64,000 nt of DNA. It comes from Bradyrhizobium cosmicum. Its GTDB lineage: Bacteria; Pseudomonadota; Alphaproteobacteria; Rhizobiales; Xanthobacteraceae. Shown here in pieces: positions 1-8,867 of the stretch (within the stretch, counting starts at the first letter, position 1; each line of letters begins with the position of its first letter). The position numbers were made by a program, and so were the translations under genes. The DNA is taken from the NCBI RefSeq assembly GCF_007290395.2, contig NZ_CP041656.2, forward strand, positions 186,001-250,000. The letters are read 5' to 3'. Below the pieces are notes generated by a model. The model ran no database searches and had not been told where the DNA came from. It saw only the letters and a program-made list of their open reading frames with translations.

Positions 1-717
1 GCCACCGTCAGCGCCACGATGCGCGCGATGGAAAGCGCCGGCGTCATGCGCACGCTCGCCGAACCGAGCCTGACGGCGATCTCGGGCGAATCCGCCACCT
101 TCATCGCCGGCGGCGAATTCCCGATTCCCGCGGGCTATTCCTGCGATCCGGTCACCCACGTCTGTACCACCCAGATCACCTACAAGAAGTTCGGTATCTC
201 CCTGAACTTCACTCCGGTCGTCCTCAGCGAGGGCCGCATCAGCCTGCGCGTCATGACCGAAGTCTCGGAGCTGTCGAACACCAACTCGATCACGCTGACG
301 CAGGCGGTGTCCTCGACCTCGAGCAACTCGCTCACCATCCCCTCGATCCAGACCCGCCGCGCCGAGACCACGCTGGAAATTCCCTCCGGCGGTTCGATGG
401 CGATGGCCGGCCTGATCCAGCAGAAGACCAAGCAGGCGGTCAACGGCTTGCCCGGCATCGACCAGGTGCCGATCATCGGCGCGCTGTTCCGCAGCCAGGA
501 CTTCGTCAACAACGAGACCGAGCTGATGGTCATCGTGACACCCTATGTGGTGCGCGCGGTCGCCCAGAAGGAATTGTCACGGCCCGACGACGGTTTCGCG
601 CCGGCCTCGGATGCGCAGACGGCGCTGCTCGGCCGCATGAACCGCCTCTATGGCGTCGCGCGCCGCGTCGATCCGATCGAGGGCACGCACGGCGATTTCG
701 GCTTCATCATCGACTGA
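1..717 (+). CDS. cpaC: CpaC/RcpA secretin, C-terminal part (5' end outside window)
   Basis: This is the C-terminal 238 residues of the outer-membrane secretin of a Flp/Tad type IVc pilus system; the reading frame is open from base 1, so the start lies upstream of the window. The visible part is the secretin barrel domain: a Gly/Ser/Thr-rich segment, a core ending in VPIIGALFRS, and the closing stretch ETELMVIVTPYVV that is typical of the family. Secretins form the ring-shaped outer-membrane channel through which the pilus leaves the cell. The gene is followed after 51 bp by cpaD and then cpaE, the usual cpa order. Assignment to CpaC rather than another secretin rests mainly on these neighbours. 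Confidence 0.9.
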   Translation, partial: ATVSATMRAMESAGVMRTLAEPSLTAISGESATFIAGGEFPIPAGYSCDPVTHVCTTQITYKKFGISLNFTPVVLSEGRISLRVMTEVSELSNTNSITLTQAVSSTSSNSLTIPSIQTRRAETTLEIPSGGSMAMAGLIQQKTKQAVNGLPGIDQVPIIGALFRSQDFVNNETELMVIVTPYVVRAVAQKELSRPDDGFAPASDAQTALLGRMNRLYGVARRVDPIEGTHGDFGFIID

Positions 718-768
718 GCGGACGGTTTGGGGACCGGGGCAGGAAACGGGGCAAGAGGGGACCAGGCG

Positions 769-1503
769 ATGACGACAACATCAGCCGATCGACGCCGCAA
801 TCTGCGGATCGCGCTCGCACTGACGGGGCTCTCCGTCATGCTGGGCGCCTGCAACACCACCGGCGAGATCGTCACCCAGACGGTGCCGACCGATTATCGC
901 CAGCGCCACCCGATCGCGGTGCAGGAGGGCAAGAAGTCGATCGTGATCTTCGTCGGCAAGGCGCGAGGTGGCCTTTCCGCCGCGCAGCGCGCCGACGTCG
1001 CGGGCATCGCCCGGGACTGGGTGCGCGAAGGCACCGGCTCCGTCGTCGTCGACGTGCCGGTCGACACCGCGAATTCACGCGCCGCGGCGGCGACCTATCA
1101 AGACATCCGGTCGGTGCTCGCATCCGGCGGCGTGCCGTCGCGCGCCATCGTCCAGCATCCCTACCGCCCTGAAGATCCCGGCCTGCTGCCGACCATCCGC
1201 CTGAGCTATTCGAAGATCGCCGCGGTCGCCGGTCCCTGCGGGCTGTGGCCGGAAGACATGGGTCCGAACATCCTCGACCCCGGCTATGACGAGAACCGGC
1301 CCTACTTCAATCTCGGCTGCGCCACCCAGCGCAATCTCGCAGCCATGATCGACAACCCGGCCGACCTCGAGCAGCCGCGAGCCGAGACGCCCGCCTACAC
1401 CGCGCGGCGCGACATCGCCTTCGACCGCTACCGCAAGGGCTCGACCACCACGACCGCCTATCCCGAGGCCGACAGGGCCAAACTCAGCGACACCGGAAAA
1501 TGA
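769..1503 (+). CDS. cpaD: CpaD pilus-assembly lipoprotein
   Basis: A 244-residue CpaD-type protein of the Tad pilus secretion apparatus. I chose ATG 769, which is preceded by an AGAGGGG ribosome binding site, over an in-frame TTG at 727. The N-terminus is a basic region, a hydrophobic segment and a lipobox (LGAC, Cys about residue 28), so it should be lipidated and sit at the outer membrane, where CpaD is thought to support the CpaC secretin. The C-terminal half has two well-separated cysteines (in GPCGLWP and NLGCATQRN), a feature of the family. The stop overlaps the cpaE start (ATGA), so the two are probably translationally coupled. Confidence 0.9.
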   Translation: MTTTSADRRRNLRIALALTGLSVMLGACNTTGEIVTQTVPTDYRQRHPIAVQEGKKSIVIFVGKARGGLSAAQRADVAGIARDWVREGTGSVVVDVPVDTANSRAAAATYQDIRSVLASGGVPSRAIVQHPYRPEDPGLLPTIRLSYSKIAAVAGPCGLWPEDMGPNILDPGYDENRPYFNLGCATQRNLAAMIDNPADLEQPRAETPAYTARRDIAFDRYRKGSTTTTAYPEADRAKLSDTGK

Positions 1504-2792
1504 CAGGCATTCTCGACGACGAAGACGCGGACGATCCGCGCCACCCCGAGGAACACATTGCGCCGGTTCCCCGCATTTCCGTGCAGGCGTTTTGCGAGAC
1601 CGAACAGACGCTCGCCGCCGTGACCGCGGCCGGGCTGGATCGCCGTCTCGCCAAGGCGCATCTCACCGCCAAGGGCGGCGGCCTCGCCGCGGCCATCGAC
1701 GTCTATGACACGATGCCGACGCCGAACGTCATCGTGATCGAATCCGACGGCACGCGCGACATTCTCGAAGGCCTCGACGATCTCGCCGGCGTCTGCGATC
1801 CCGGCACCCGCGTGGTCGTGATCGGCAATCCCAACGACACTGCGCCCTATCGCGAGCTGGTGCGCCGCGGCGTCAACGACTACGTGGTCGGGCCGGTCGA
1901 AACCCTCGACGTCGTCCGTTCGATCTGCAGCCTGTTCTCGGCCTCCGAGGCCATCATCACCGGCCGCGTCATCGCGGTGGTCGGCGCCAAGGGCGGCGTC
2001 GGCGCATCCACCGTCGCGCACAATTTGGCCTGGACCATCGCACGCGACCTCGCGCTCGATTCCGTCGTGATCGATCTCGACCTCGCCTTCGGCACCGCGG
2101 GCCTCGACTACAACCAGGACCCGGCGCAGGGCATCGCCAATGCGGTGCTGTCGCAGGATCGCCCCGATACGGCGCTGATGGAACGCCTGCTCGCCAAATG
2201 CACCGAGCGCCTCAGCTTGCTCGCTGCGCCTGCCACTCTGGACCGCGTCTACGATTTCGGCGCCGAAGCCTTCGATGCGATCTTCGACACGCTACGCATG
2301 ACCACGCCCTGCATCGTGCTCGACGTTCCGCACCAATGGTCGGGCTGGACGCGCCGCGCGCTGGTCAACGCCGACGATATCGTCATCGTTGCCGAGCCTG
2401 ATCTCGCCAACTTGCGCAACACCAAGAACATGCTGAGCGTGCTGAAGGCGGCGCGGCCGAACGACCGGCCGCCGCTGTATTGCATCAACCAGGTCGGCAT
2501 GCACAAGCGCGCGGAGATCGACGTCAAGTCGTTCGCCAAGACCATGGAAAGCCAGCCGATGGCGGTGATCCCGTTCGATTCGAAGCTGTTCTCGACTGCA
2601 GCCAACAACGGCCAGATGATCGCGGAGGTCTCCAAGAGCCACCGCACCACGCTGCTGTTTCAGAACATGGCGAACCGCCTCGCCGGTCGCGGCGAGGTCA
2701 AGAAGCCGAAGAGCTCGCTGTTCGGACCGCTGCTGAAGAAGCTGAAGGGCAGGACGGGCCGCGGCTCGGCCCCGCATCGCAAGGCGTCCTGA
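1500..2792 (+). CDS. cpaE: CpaE/TadZ-type ATPase of pilus assembly
   Basis: A 430-residue MinD/ParA-superfamily ATPase that places and helps assemble the Tad pilus machine. The first ~150 residues look like a degenerate receiver-type domain (GVCDPGTRVVVIGNPND, then VRRGVNDYVVGP). A deviant Walker A, KGGVGAS, lies at about residues 164-170; the second Lys of KGGVGKT is absent and the last residue is Ser, which is typical of CpaE/TadZ. A basic, Lys/Arg-rich tail ends the protein. The start overlaps the cpaD stop by 4 nt. In most Tad loci cpaF, tadB and tadC follow on the same strand; here the next gene is convergent and the motor genes are not in the window. Confidence 0.9.
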   Translation: MTGILDDEDADDPRHPEEHIAPVPRISVQAFCETEQTLAAVTAAGLDRRLAKAHLTAKGGGLAAAIDVYDTMPTPNVIVIESDGTRDILEGLDDLAGVCDPGTRVVVIGNPNDTAPYRELVRRGVNDYVVGPVETLDVVRSICSLFSASEAIITGRVIAVVGAKGGVGASTVAHNLAWTIARDLALDSVVIDLDLAFGTAGLDYNQDPAQGIANAVLSQDRPDTALMERLLAKCTERLSLLAAPATLDRVYDFGAEAFDAIFDTLRMTTPCIVLDVPHQWSGWTRRALVNADDIVIVAEPDLANLRNTKNMLSVLKAARPNDRPPLYCINQVGMHKRAEIDVKSFAKTMESQPMAVIPFDSKLFSTAANNGQMIAEVSKSHRTTLLFQNMANRLAGRGEVKKPKSSLFGPLLKKLKGRTGRGSAPHRKAS

Positions 2793-2871
2793 GGAAAAGC
2801 GTTTTCGAGCGACGTGGATCCCGGTTCGCGTCAGGAAAACGCGTCAGACAAGAGGCAAGCGAGAGGGCAGA

Positions 2872-3657
2872 TTACTTGTCCGCCCGCTGCTGCTTCTTCG
2901 CCAGCAATTGCCGCAGCGCCGTGACCTTTGCCGCGGCCTGATCCGGTGGCAGATCGCCTTTCACGATGGCCTCGGCCTCGGCCTGCTTGCCTTGCAGGCC
3001 CACCACCAGCGCCAGATTGGCGCGCACGCGGGAATCGTTCGCGTTGCGTCCATACGCGCGACGCAGCGTTTCCTCGGCCCGCGGCAGATTGTTTTGCAGC
3101 ATGTAGGACAGGCCGAGATTGGACAGGACCTGCGGCTCGTCCGGCACGATCTTCAGCGCGGTCGCATAATATTGCTGCGCCTCTTCGTTGCGGCCGAGCT
3201 GGTCGAGCACCGCGCCTTGCGCCGACAGGATGCGCCAGTCGGGATCTTCCGGCGTATGCGCACGGCCGAGCACGTCGAACGCCTGCTGGAAATTGCCGCT
3301 GTCGGCGAGCGCGCGGCCGTAGCCGGCAAGCAGCGCCTTGTTGCTCGAATTATTGAGCACGGCCTGCTCCATCACCGCGACGGCCTGGGCGCTCTGGCCC
3401 GTTGTGCGCAGAGCCGTGCCGTATTCGAGGGCGACGTTGGGATCACCAGGCTTGGCGCGATAGCGCTCGCGCAGCGCGTCCATGTCCGGCTTGATGTCCG
3501 GCTTGGGGTCGGCCTTGCCAGCCGTTTCCGATTTGCCGCCGAGCGCGCCGGTGATGTCCTCGATACCTGTGGTCTGGCAGCCACCGAGGGCTAGCACAAG
3601 GAGGCCAGGAAGCAGGAATCTCGCCGGGGGAGAGGCAAGGGGCGAACGCTTGGACAT
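2872..3657 (-). CDS. TadD-like tetratricopeptide lipoprotein
   Basis: A 261-residue lipoprotein with a signal peptide and lipobox (LALGGC, Cys about residue 27) followed by about five tetratricopeptide repeats spanning residues ~60-240 (for example NVALEYGTALRTTGQSAQAV and VLSNLGLSYMLQNNLPRAEE). It resembles TadD, the TPR lipoprotein of Tad pilus systems, and sits tail to tail with cpaE, 79 bp apart. I chose ATG 3657 because the codon after it opens a normal signal peptide; an in-frame TTG at 3675 is the alternative. Its own promoter must lie between here and the PilZ gene, where there is a CtrA-like box (3703-3717). TPR alone is not diagnostic, so the TadD role is inferred from context. Confidence 0.8.
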   Translation of the reverse strand: MSKRSPLASPPARFLLPGLLVLALGGCQTTGIEDITGALGGKSETAGKADPKPDIKPDMDALRERYRAKPGDPNVALEYGTALRTTGQSAQAVAVMEQAVLNNSSNKALLAGYGRALADSGNFQQAFDVLGRAHTPEDPDWRILSAQGAVLDQLGRNEEAQQYYATALKIVPDEPQVLSNLGLSYMLQNNLPRAEETLRRAYGRNANDSRVRANLALVVGLQGKQAEAEAIVKGDLPPDQAAAKVTALRQLLAKKQQRADK

Positions 3658-3702
3658 ACTCTGATCACTCGGCAACTGATCAGGGATGCTTACCGATTAA
3701 CG

Positions 3703-3717
3703 CTAAAGTCCAGTTAA
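3703..3717 (-). promoter_or_regulatory. CtrA-like box upstream of tadD-like gene
   Basis: On the minus strand the sequence reads TTAA, seven bases, TTAG, one base off the TTAA-N7-TTAA form bound by the cell-cycle regulator CtrA. It lies about 45 bp before the start codon of the TPR lipoprotein. Pilus genes are CtrA targets in Caulobacter. A near-match of this length can occur by chance, so confidence is low. Confidence 0.3.
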
Positions 3718-3737
3718 GGACGCAGCTCTCGACACCC

Positions 3738-3983
3738 TTAGTCAGTGAATTCGGCACCGAATTCGCAACCGATGCGCCAGCGCAGGCGGCATTGGCGGGA
3801 ATAATCCGGCGCGAAGATGATCGTGAACTGCGGCGGCACCTCCAGGAATTCCGCCACCACTTTCACGCCCCCGTCCGAAATATCCGTGATCGTGCAGTCC
3901 CGCGGCAGCGAGCCCGCGCCAAAATGAATCTTGGCGAGCCGCGTGCACACCCGTCGTTCGCTTCTGCGGCGATTTGCAAGCAT
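3738..3983 (-). CDS. PilZ-domain protein
   Basis: An 81-residue single-domain PilZ protein. The N-terminal arginine cluster (NRRRSERR, residues 4-11) and the DISDGGVKV segment (DxSxxG motif) are the two parts of the cyclic-di-GMP binding site, so it is likely to bind c-di-GMP. There is no transmembrane or output domain. Small PilZ proteins act as adaptors of motility, surface polysaccharide or pilus functions; proximity to the Tad pilus genes is suggestive only. Start is ATG 3983. Confidence 0.8.
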   Translation of the reverse strand: MLANRRRSERRVCTRLAKIHFGAGSLPRDCTITDISDGGVKVVAEFLEVPPQFTIIFAPDYSRQCRLRWRIGCEFGAEFTD

Positions 3984-4211
3984 CTTGATTGTTCACTCGT
4001 TAGATCACGGCCCATCCCGCGGCTCTAGCAGTAGCGAATATTCGTTGGGATGTGCTGTCCGGAGCCGCTCGCATTCGAGCCGTAGTGTCCGCGTCGTGTT
4101 TACGACTTGTTAGGGGGAGGTCCAGCCAGCAACAATGTTCCCGTATTGTTCTTGCAGAATGGGCCGAGCTCTGCTACCCCTAATTGTGCAAGAGGGCAGG
4201 CTGGTTTGGGC

Positions 4212-5750
4212 ATGGTTCAGCGGGTTTCTACCGTCGCCTTTGAGGGGATCGAGGCCCGCGCGGTCGACGTGCAGGTGCAGGTCGCACCCGGTTTGCCCGC
4301 CTTCGCGATCGTCGGCCTGCCGGACAAGGCGGTGTCGGAAGCGCGCGAGCGGGTCCGCTCGGCGCTGATCGCCTCAGGGCTGGCGCTGCCGGCGCGGCGG
4401 ATCATCGTCAATCTCGCGCCGGCCGACCTGCCCAAGGAGGGCAGCCATTACGACCTCCCGATCGCGCTGGGGCTGATGGCCGCGATCGGCGCGATTCCGC
4501 CGGATGCGCTGACGGGCTTCACGGTGCTCGGCGAGCTCGGGCTGGACGGTTCGATCGCGCCCGTCGCCGGGGTTCTGCCAGCCGCAATCGGCGCCAATGT
4601 GCGCGAGGAAGGCTTGATCTGCCCGGCCGCGTGCGGTTCGGAGGCGGCATGGGCGAGCCCGGACATCCAGATCATCGCTGCACAGTCGCTGATCCAGATC
4701 GCCAACCACTTCAAAGGCACGCAGGTGCTGTCGCGGCCGGTGCCGAAGGTGCACGAGGCGGCAGCCTCGACGCTCGACCTGCGCGACATCAAGGGCCAGG
4801 AGAGCGCCAAGCGCGCGCTGGAGATCGCAGCCGCCGGCGGACATCACCTGTTGATGATCGGCGCGCCCGGTGCCGGCAAGTCGATGCTGGCGGCGCGGCT
4901 GCCTTCGATCCTGCCGCCGCTGTCGCCGGCCGAATTGCTGGAGGTCTCGATGATCGCCTCCGTCGCCGGCGAGATCGAGGGCGGCGCGCTGACGGCGCGA
5001 CGGCCGTTCCGCTCGCCGCATCATTCCGCCAGCATGGCCGCGCTCACCGGCGGCGGCATGCGCGCCAAGCCCGGCGAGATCTCGCTCGCGCATCAGGGCG
5101 TGCTGTTCCTCGACGAGCTGCCGGAGTTCGATCCCCGCGTGCTGGACTCGCTGCGCCAGCCGCTGGAGAACGGCGAGGTCTCGGTGTCCCGCGCCAATCA
5201 TCGCGTGACCTATCCGGCGCGGTTCATGCTGGTTGCGGCCATGAACCCCTGCCGCTGCGGCAATGCGTTCGAACCCGGCTATAGCTGCAAGCGCGGCCGC
5301 ATCGACCGCTGCACCAGCGATTATCAGGCCCGCATCTCCGGCCCGCTGATGGATCGAATCGACCTGCGCATCGAGGTTCCCGCGGTGACCGCGGCCGATC
5401 TGATCCTGCCGCCGCCGGCGGAAGGCTCGGCCGAAGTCGCCGCGCGCGTGGCGGCGGCGCGCGACATCCAGCTCGCTCGTTACGCCGATGCCGGCCTGCC
5501 CCATGTCCGTACCAATGCCGAAGCACCGAGCTCGGTGCTGGAGGAGATCGCCAAGCCGGATGCGCAGGGCCAGAAGCTGCTGCGCGACGCCGCCGAGACG
5601 ATGCGGCTGTCGGCGCGTGGCTATCACCGCGTGCTGCGGGTGGCGCGCACGCTCGCGGACCTCGACGGCACCGAGAAGATCGGCCGGCTGCATCTGGCCG
5701 AAGCGCTGTCCTACCGCGCACTCGCGGAAGATGTGCGGCAGATGGCGTGA
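4212..5750 (+). CDS. comM: YifB/ComM-family Mg-chelatase-like AAA+ ATPase
   Basis: A 512-residue ATPase of the YifB/ComM family. An N-terminal Lon-protease-like fold (VAFEGIEARAVDVQV, GLPDKAVSEARERVRSAL) is followed by the Mg-chelatase ATPase core with Walker A GAPGAGKS (about residues 217-224), Walker B GVLFLDELPEF (about 296-306) and a zinc-type cluster (CRCG...C...C), then the C-terminal chelatase domain. ComM is a hexameric helicase that promotes branch migration when transformed DNA is integrated in Vibrio. I chose ATG 4212, whose product begins with the conserved MVQRVSTVAFEG; an upstream in-frame start at 4107 adds 35 residues without family similarity. The role in this organism is inferred. 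Confidence 0.85.
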   Translation: MVQRVSTVAFEGIEARAVDVQVQVAPGLPAFAIVGLPDKAVSEARERVRSALIASGLALPARRIIVNLAPADLPKEGSHYDLPIALGLMAAIGAIPPDALTGFTVLGELGLDGSIAPVAGVLPAAIGANVREEGLICPAACGSEAAWASPDIQIIAAQSLIQIANHFKGTQVLSRPVPKVHEAAASTLDLRDIKGQESAKRALEIAAAGGHHLLMIGAPGAGKSMLAARLPSILPPLSPAELLEVSMIASVAGEIEGGALTARRPFRSPHHSASMAALTGGGMRAKPGEISLAHQGVLFLDELPEFDPRVLDSLRQPLENGEVSVSRANHRVTYPARFMLVAAMNPCRCGNAFEPGYSCKRGRIDRCTSDYQARISGPLMDRIDLRIEVPAVTAADLILPPPAEGSAEVAARVAAARDIQLARYADAGLPHVRTNAEAPSSVLEEIAKPDAQGQKLLRDAAETMRLSARGYHRVLRVARTLADLDGTEKIGRLHLAEALSYRALAEDVRQMA

Positions 5751-5859
5751 TCATTCCGCGCATCAACCCGGCGGTAACGAGTTTCCTTTACGCTCTGCAA
5801 ACCATAAGGCCCAAGTTCCCCCGTGCGAGTTCCACACCGGGCCTGGCGAGTAGCGCGTC

Positions 5860-6333
5860 ATGTTGCGTATCAAGATCCTGGCCTCGGTCGTTCCCCTGCT
5901 GGCGGCCGCGGTGTTCGCCCGCAGCGAGATCGTATCGGTCTCGCATCCCTGCATCGCCGTCGGCGATACCTCGGTCGAACTGACCTCGCTGTTCTGGACC
6001 GCCGGCGTCCATGTCGCCTTCACCGACGATCTGGCGCGCGCCACGGTGCGGGTCCGGATCACGGACGATGCCGATGACGCCGATTTCGCGGTCGTTGACG
6101 ACGGTCTCGGATCCGAGACGGACTCCTGCGAGGCTCATCCGGCGAACCGCCTCATCACCATCGCCGCGCAGCCGGTCGACGGCGGCCCGGTCATCTACCT
6201 CTCCACCGACGGTCCGGCCGATTACCGCATCTATGTGCGCTCGAAGACGTTCTCGCAGCGCGAGGCGGCGGCGCTGATCGTCGGCGCCCATGGCGGCCAA
6301 CGCCCGTTGCCGCTGCAGGCCGCCTCGCTCTGA
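5860..6333 (+). CDS. Hypothetical secreted protein
   Basis: A 157-residue protein that I do not recognise. Residues 1-20 form a plausible signal peptide ending near the VFARS segment, so it should be exported to the periplasm. Two Cys (HPCIAVG and DSCEAHP) could form a disulfide. The mature part is acidic in the middle (RITDDADDADFAVVDDG) and ends with a Gln/Ala-rich tail. It starts at ATG 5860, 109 bp after comM, on the same strand, and 198 bp before the hybrid kinase gene. Codon use matches neighbours, so it looks like a resident gene. Confidence 0.65.
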   Translation: MLRIKILASVVPLLAAAVFARSEIVSVSHPCIAVGDTSVELTSLFWTAGVHVAFTDDLARATVRVRITDDADDADFAVVDDGLGSETDSCEAHPANRLITIAAQPVDGGPVIYLSTDGPADYRIYVRSKTFSQREAAALIVGAHGGQRPLPLQAASL

Positions 6334-6537
6334 TTATTTTCGAGCATGATCTTTCGGAAACCCGCTTCACACTTTGCGCTGGCGCGGCCCTCCGGGTCCG
6401 GATCATGCGCCGAGGATTAACACCTCGCTAACCTTGTTCGGAGCCGGAAACAAAGCCTCAAGCTGTTTGCAAGGTCGGCGAGACATCGTCGCAACCGGCG
6501 GCGGTGGGGTTTCGGACAAGAGTCGGGGTCGGTGACG

Positions 6538-8763
6538 ATGGGTCGAACGTTCCGGATCAAGGTGCGCATGCGCCGCTTCAGGCGGCAGCATCCCAGAATT
6601 GCCTTCGCGATCCGCTCCTTCATGATCTTCTCGGCGACGTTCGGCGGCGCCTATGGATTCGTCACCGGAAGCCGGTCCGAGGCGTCAGGCTACGATCCCA
6701 ATGCGTTCGCGATCGGCGCGAGCTTCCTGTTCGCGCTCGCCTGCCTCGGCCTCGCCACGCTGAGCATGCGGTTGCGCTTCGTCAACAAGCGGATGCGCAC
6801 GCTGGCCGCCCACAACGAGGCGCTGATCGACCGCAATTGGGAGCTGAAGGAAGCGGAAGAGCGCGCCCGCAGCCTGTTCGAACAGCAGGGCGATTTGATC
6901 GTGCTGCGCGATCATCAGGGCCGCATCACCTTCGCCAACGACGCCTATTGCGCGCTCGCAGGGCAGGCGCGCCGTGCGCTGGTCGGCACGCGTTTCAATT
7001 TCGACGTGCTGGAGCAGGGTGACAGCGCGCGCGAGAGCAATGGCACGCGCATTCACGACCAGAAGATCACCACGCCGCTCGGCGCGCGCTGGATCGCCTG
7101 GCGCGAGGGCTATGTTCGGCTCGATGCCGGCCAGCCCGCCGAATTGCAGAGCGTGGGACGCGACGTCACCGATCGCACCGAGACCGAACGCGCGCTGTCC
7201 GACGCACGCGACCAGGCTGACGCCGCCAACCGCGCAAAATCGCGTTTCCTCGCCATGGCCTCGCACGAGATCCGCACGCCGCTCAATGGCATCATCGGCA
7301 TGGGCGGCCTCTTGCTCGACACCAATCTGACGCCGGAGCAGGCGACCTATGCCAGGGCGGTGAAGACATCGGGCGAAGCCTTGATGGCGCTGATCGAGGA
7401 GCTGCTGGACTATTCCAAGATCGAGGCCGGCAAGCTCGATCTCGAGCTGCGCCCCTTCGCGCTCTCCACCCTGATCGAGGAGATCACCGAGCTGCTCGCG
7501 CCCCGCGCACAGGCCAAGCAGCTCGAGATCGCCGCCTATGTGGACGAGCGCCTGCCGTTGGAAGTGGTCGGCGACGCCGCGCGACTGCGCCAAGTGCTGC
7601 TCAACCTTGCCGGCAACGCCATCAAGTTCACCGCGAGCGGCGGCGTCGCGCTGATCGTCGAGCCCGGCATCTGGCCGAACGAGATCAGTTTTCTGGTCCG
7701 CGATACCGGCATCGGCATCGCAGCCGACGCGCAGCAGCGCATCTTCCGTGAATTCGAGCAGGCCGACGAGCGCGTCGCCCGCACCTATGGCGGCACCGGG
7801 CTCGGCCTCGCCATCAGCGAACGCATCGTCAAGCGCATGGGCGGCCGCATCACGCTCGCGAGCGAGCCGGGCAAGGGCTCGACCTTCGAGGTCGCGATCC
7901 CGCTCGCGCCATCGCAAGCCGGTACGGGACAGACCGCGTTCCCAAGCCCCGACCTCACCGGAAAGTCCGTCCTGCTGATCGCCGACGGCATCGAAGCGTC
8001 GCTGATCGCGCGGCGGCTGGAGCGCTGGGGCGGCCAGACCTGCCTGGTGTCGGATGCAGCGGTCGCAGAGGCGCTGCTGCCGGAACGCTCGTGGCACGCG
8101 GTACTGATCGACCGCGCGCTCGGTCCCGACGTCGCCGACCAGCTGGGCGAAGCCGCACGCACGCACGCACCGCAGCGGCTGGTGCTGCTGACGTCGAGCT
8201 CGCGCCATGAGAAGCTCTCGGCCGCCTTCACCGGCTTCCTGATGAAGCCGCTGCGCGCCGCTTCGCTGGCCGCACGGCTCGCGCTGACGCCGGAAGTCGC
8301 CTCGCCGGATCTCGCGCCGGAGCCGCCGGCCCCATCGACCAGCATCGCACCAGCCAAGGGTCTTTCGATCCTCGTTGCCGAGGACAACGAGATCAACGCC
8401 CTGCTGATGCGGTCGCTCCTGACAAAACTTGGCCATCGCGTCGTCATCGCGATCGATGGCGAGGCCGCGCTGGAGTCCTGGCTCGCCGCGTCATCCGCCG
8501 GCGCGCCCTATGATCTCGTGCTGATGGACATCCAGATGCCGCGTCTCGACGGCATCGAGACGACCAAGCGCATCCGCGCCCACGAGGCCGCCGCCGGCGG
8601 TCACCACACGCCGATCCTGGCGCTCACCGCCAATACCCTGGTGGAGGATCGCTACGCCTGTTTCGAGGCCGGCATGAATGGATTTCTGATCAAGCCGCTC
8701 GATCGCGACAAGCTGGACGAGGCGCTGGCGGGGCTCGCGGCGTCACGGCATCTGGCGGTGTAG
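6538..8763 (+). CDS. Hybrid sensor histidine kinase / response regulator
   Basis: A membrane-bound hybrid kinase of about 741 residues. Two transmembrane segments lie at about 20-40 and 60-80, followed by a short coiled coil, a PAS domain (from SLFEQQGDLIVLRDHQG), a HisKA domain with the phospho-acceptor His in MASHEIRTPLNG (residue ~243), an HATPase_c domain (NAIKFTASG, DTGIGI, GGTGLGLAI) and two receiver-like modules. The first receiver (KSVLLIADGIE...) lacks the usual paired acidic residues after its first strand and looks degenerate; the last one (ILVAEDNEIN, LVLMDIQMP, Lys in LIKPLD) is complete. No separate regulator gene is adjacent, so the signal is probably passed to an unlinked phosphotransfer protein. 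A GTG 6 nt upstream (6532) is an alternative start. Confidence 0.88.
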   Translation: MGRTFRIKVRMRRFRRQHPRIAFAIRSFMIFSATFGGAYGFVTGSRSEASGYDPNAFAIGASFLFALACLGLATLSMRLRFVNKRMRTLAAHNEALIDRNWELKEAEERARSLFEQQGDLIVLRDHQGRITFANDAYCALAGQARRALVGTRFNFDVLEQGDSARESNGTRIHDQKITTPLGARWIAWREGYVRLDAGQPAELQSVGRDVTDRTETERALSDARDQADAANRAKSRFLAMASHEIRTPLNGIIGMGGLLLDTNLTPEQATYARAVKTSGEALMALIEELLDYSKIEAGKLDLELRPFALSTLIEEITELLAPRAQAKQLEIAAYVDERLPLEVVGDAARLRQVLLNLAGNAIKFTASGGVALIVEPGIWPNEISFLVRDTGIGIAADAQQRIFREFEQADERVARTYGGTGLGLAISERIVKRMGGRITLASEPGKGSTFEVAIPLAPSQAGTGQTAFPSPDLTGKSVLLIADGIEASLIARRLERWGGQTCLVSDAAVAEALLPERSWHAVLIDRALGPDVADQLGEAARTHAPQRLVLLTSSSRHEKLSAAFTGFLMKPLRAASLAARLALTPEVASPDLAPEPPAPSTSIAPAKGLSILVAEDNEINALLMRSLLTKLGHRVVIAIDGEAALESWLAASSAGAPYDLVLMDIQMPRLDGIETTKRIRAHEAAAGGHHTPILALTANTLVEDRYACFEAGMNGFLIKPLDRDKLDEALAGLAASRHLAV

Positions 8764-8777
8764 CCCAGGTCTCTCCC

Positions 8778-8857
8778 CGTCATTGCGAGCACAGCGAAGC
8801 AATCCAGAACCCCTCCGCGGAAAGATTCTGGATTGCTTCGCTTCGCTCGCAATGACG
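8778..8857. repeat. Imperfect inverted repeat, dispersed REP-like element
   Basis: About 80 bp with CGTCATTGCGAGC at the left and GCTCGCAATGACG at the right; inside these, AGCGAAGCAATCCAGAA pairs with TTCTGGATTGCTTCGCT. The element lies between the convergent kinase and coaA genes and could also act as a bidirectional terminator. A partial copy of its right end occurs near 33457-33492. Confidence 0.8.
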
Positions 8858-8867
8858 AGTCTGCGGC

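Noticed and set aside
4374..5693. Open frame antisense to comM
   Set aside because: Shadow of a clear YifB/ComM ATPase.
6685..8436. Open frame antisense to the hybrid kinase
   Set aside because: Shadow of kinase domains with all motifs intact on the plus strand.
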